Shown here in pieces: positions 63,401 to 64,000 of a DNA stretch of 64,000 bases. Each line of letters starts with the position of its first letter. The stretch's first letter is position 1. The notes beneath the pieces were generated by a model. The model searched no databases, had not been told where the DNA came from, and was given only the letters and a program-made list of their open reading frames with translations. This DNA is from Tannerella forsythia (lineage in GTDB: Bacteria; Bacteroidota; Bacteroidia; Bacteroidales; Tannerellaceae), in NCBI RefSeq assembly GCF_001006485.1, contig NZ_JUET01000003.1, positions 1-64,000 on the forward strand, in the 5' to 3' direction. Position numbers and translations under genes: made by a program.

Positions 63401-63477
63401 AACGTTCCCAACGATACTGTCCACAGCAGGGCAAACAGTATTCCTTTCCATTTACAGATTGAATGTTTACGTTTCAT
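60448..63477 (-). CDS. SusC/RagA family TonB-linked outer-membrane protein
   Basis: This 1009-aa protein has a signal peptide (about 1-27, ending GTFAQ) and a carboxypeptidase-D-like domain (about 28-105, VTVRGTVVDDTGLTVIGAS). The plug has VLDEVVVVGYGVQKKANLTG, DIESISVLKDAASSAIYGVQ and GVILITTKKGKAGQ. The barrel ends KKVSLGLKMTF. It is a partner of the SusD encoded just downstream. The upstream 520 bp contain a long palindrome but no regulator gene in view. Confidence 0.94.
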   Translation of the reverse strand: MKRKHSICKWKGILFALLWTVSLGTFAQTVTVRGTVVDDTGLTVIGASVVVESNRTIGTITDIDGKYVLENVPSGGKLTFSYMGMQTQTVAVAGRTTIDVTMRSDDKVLDEVVVVGYGVQKKANLTGSVASLQAEALEARPVASVSAALAGTMPGVTTIQNSGAPGAQTGTITIRGKNSINAASPLVIVDGVPGSMNSIDPQDIESISVLKDAASSAIYGVQAANGVILITTKKGKAGQSARVNYSGLVSWASPTARLNFLGAADFAMLYNEATRNENPNAPLPFSDKDIQKFRDGSDPIGHPDTDWYNAVMKKRALETQHNVSISGGSESTTYMASLAYLFQDGLSQEKSYDRYNGRINLDSKINKWVSVGLNASAYRGTDRDEFEGFAELLQYVNRIPPTLGIYDKDGNFSYNNLKNPVAHQGRTGLYRRIDQQLNATAYLTLTPIEGLSIKGVYSLRHDARDLRKFKRHWEYSKFDSGKREGYHNYYNWNWYTSQLLANYNKTFDKHTIGLLAGAEQVEYTYRYTETSRTGGGSDDLPESLNTLDASSQKNLDGGHETARLSYFGRIQYDYENKYLFEANMRADASSRFPKDNRWGFFPAFSAGWRLSEEAFIKDRFDWLSNLKLRLGWGRTGNEELKSDDIYPAVSTYAYNAKNHLTMFGNTLYSTVHESRYVNSNLKWATVTNYELGLEAAFLNNMVGFELSLYKKRTNDMLLYLPVQGVIGMNPPAQNAGNVENTGFDLNVFYNNRINKDFRYSVNFNVAYVKNEITNMFGTEGKDPDNENIWRLEGHPIGSFYGFVADGYFNTEEELKNHPKRLGREKLGDIKYKDLNEDGKITAGDDRRVIGKNFPSWTGGLNVGLYYKDFDFSMLWQGAFDVDAYYTGEASYSFFNSGKVLKRHLDRWTPGNHNASYPRITKDSQTNYAVSSFWLQDASYVRLKNISFGYTLPKQLLGKAGIDRLKVFVSGENLLTFSGLDGLDPESPSDTRGAFYSNVKKVSLGLKMTF

Positions 63478-64000
63478 TCTTAATTGTTTTTAATAATACT
63501 ATGTTTATTGTTCCATTCGTTCATCTCATCTACAGTCTTTGCGTTCCGGGCATAGAAGTATCATCTCCTTTCGTGTCCGAAAGGAAGCATACCGGTATCG
63601 GGCCGTACAAAGAAATACCGCCTGCGATATCGGGAAAGAATAAATTTGGTTTCGGAAAAAACGGGAGAAAAGCCGGTTAAAAACTCGGCAGAATAATTAA
63701 ATAAAAGCACCCCCCCCATGTTAATATTTGCAAATATTAACAAAAATATCTTTGCCATACTCTCGTATAGAGTGCAAAAGCCTCGAAAAGTGTTCTTATT
63801 CCTACTTATCGACATCTTATTATCTGACTTTGTATGGCTCACTTTTTTATCTTCAAGCTGTTTTTTTTAGAATCCGCAAAAGTATCCGTTTTTTTTAGAA
63901 TAAAATAACAACCATATATGTTATATAACATGTTTTCAATTCAATTGAGTCATTCGCAAAGAAAATTCACGCTATCCCCTGCATAACGACGTATAATTTT
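63478..64000. other. Long leader/intergenic region upstream of the second SusC
   Basis: 523 bp up to the window edge without a supported gene. It contains the 24-bp palindrome at 63719-63742, small hairpins (CTTTCG-TGTC-CGAAAG near 63574-63589), a C9 run just before 63718, and a minus-strand TACTTTTG box (63884-63877). The length suggests a long regulated leader for SusC. Confidence 0.5.
63719..63754. promoter_or_regulatory. 24-bp perfect palindrome between two opposed -7 boxes
   Basis: The half-site TGTTAATATTTG (63719-63730) is followed by its exact complement (63731-63742). Overlapping its end are a minus-strand -7 box TATTTTTG (63748-63741) and a plus-strand TATCTTTG (63747-63754). A bound dimer would cover a promoter in either direction. 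It is 242 bp upstream of the SusC start. Confidence 0.6.

Overview
The window comes from a member of the Bacteroidota, order Bacteroidales, most likely Tannerella or a close relative. The evidence is: two SusC/SusD (RagA/RagB) pairs; a fused MurF-alanine racemase; type IX secretion (T9SS) sorting domains of both A and B type; and many promoters with the Bacteroidetes -7 box TAnnTTTG. The truncated first gene ends in Lys-Leu-Ile-Lys-Lys, the hallmark C-terminus of T9SS cargo in Tannerella forsythia. The genus call is inference; the order-level call is firm.

Layout. 1-1000: end of a T9SS cargo gene, then about 800 bp of non-coding DNA packed with short repeats and hairpins. 1.0-10.6 kb (mostly minus): alkaline phosphatase and M24 aminopeptidase pair; a DUF4870-like membrane protein; and an operon of T9SS type-B protein, lytic transglycosylase, UvrA, a 72-aa protein and a YigZ-like protein. 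10.8-18.4 kb (plus): LysM/binding-protein fusion with a PorT-like barrel; epimerase; GHL10 glycosidase; polyprenol-phosphate mannosyltransferase with dihydroorotase. 18.8-28.0 kb: a TolB-like propeller with a frameshifted leader, a TonB receptor behind a 20-bp palindrome, DUF4491, and a SusCD pair. 28.1-30.3 kb: cupin, DUF438-hemerythrin-PAS and DUF1858-DUF2249 genes behind a CRP/FNR-type site. 30.4-35.6 kb (minus): glutaredoxin-like protein, Tat-exported TIM-barrel protein, transglutaminase-like lipoprotein, three tandem FKBP isomerases. 35.8-39.0 kb: His-rich membrane protein and TonB receptor. 39.1-41.4 kb: small barrel and C69 dipeptidase. 41.7-42.5 kb: ECF sigma factor with a short anti-sigma-like partner. 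42.6-48.7 kb (minus): LysM/M23 peptidase, DUF1599, DoxX-like, TpiA, SPOR, FolE and Sua5/YciO-like genes. 49.0-52.5 kb: GSCFA and MurF-Alr. 52.5-55.5 kb (minus): thiamine uptake operon (TPP riboswitch, TonB receptor, PnuT). 55.7-63.5 kb (minus): PD40 lipoprotein, DUF6057 membrane protein and a second SusCD pair, with a 24-bp palindrome upstream.

Functional themes are cell-envelope building and turnover, outer-membrane import through five TonB-dependent receptors, and a few housekeeping enzymes. No tRNA, rRNA, CRISPR array, phage or complete insertion sequence was seen.

Most of the window is ordinary Bacteroidales chromosome. The points that deserve attention are regulatory: three palindromic operator candidates placed on predicted promoters, a predicted leaderless mRNA, and the CRP/FNR-type site in front of the hemerythrin/DUF2249 cluster, which looks like a redox or nitric-oxide response module. 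No clearly new multi-gene system could be established from sequence alone.
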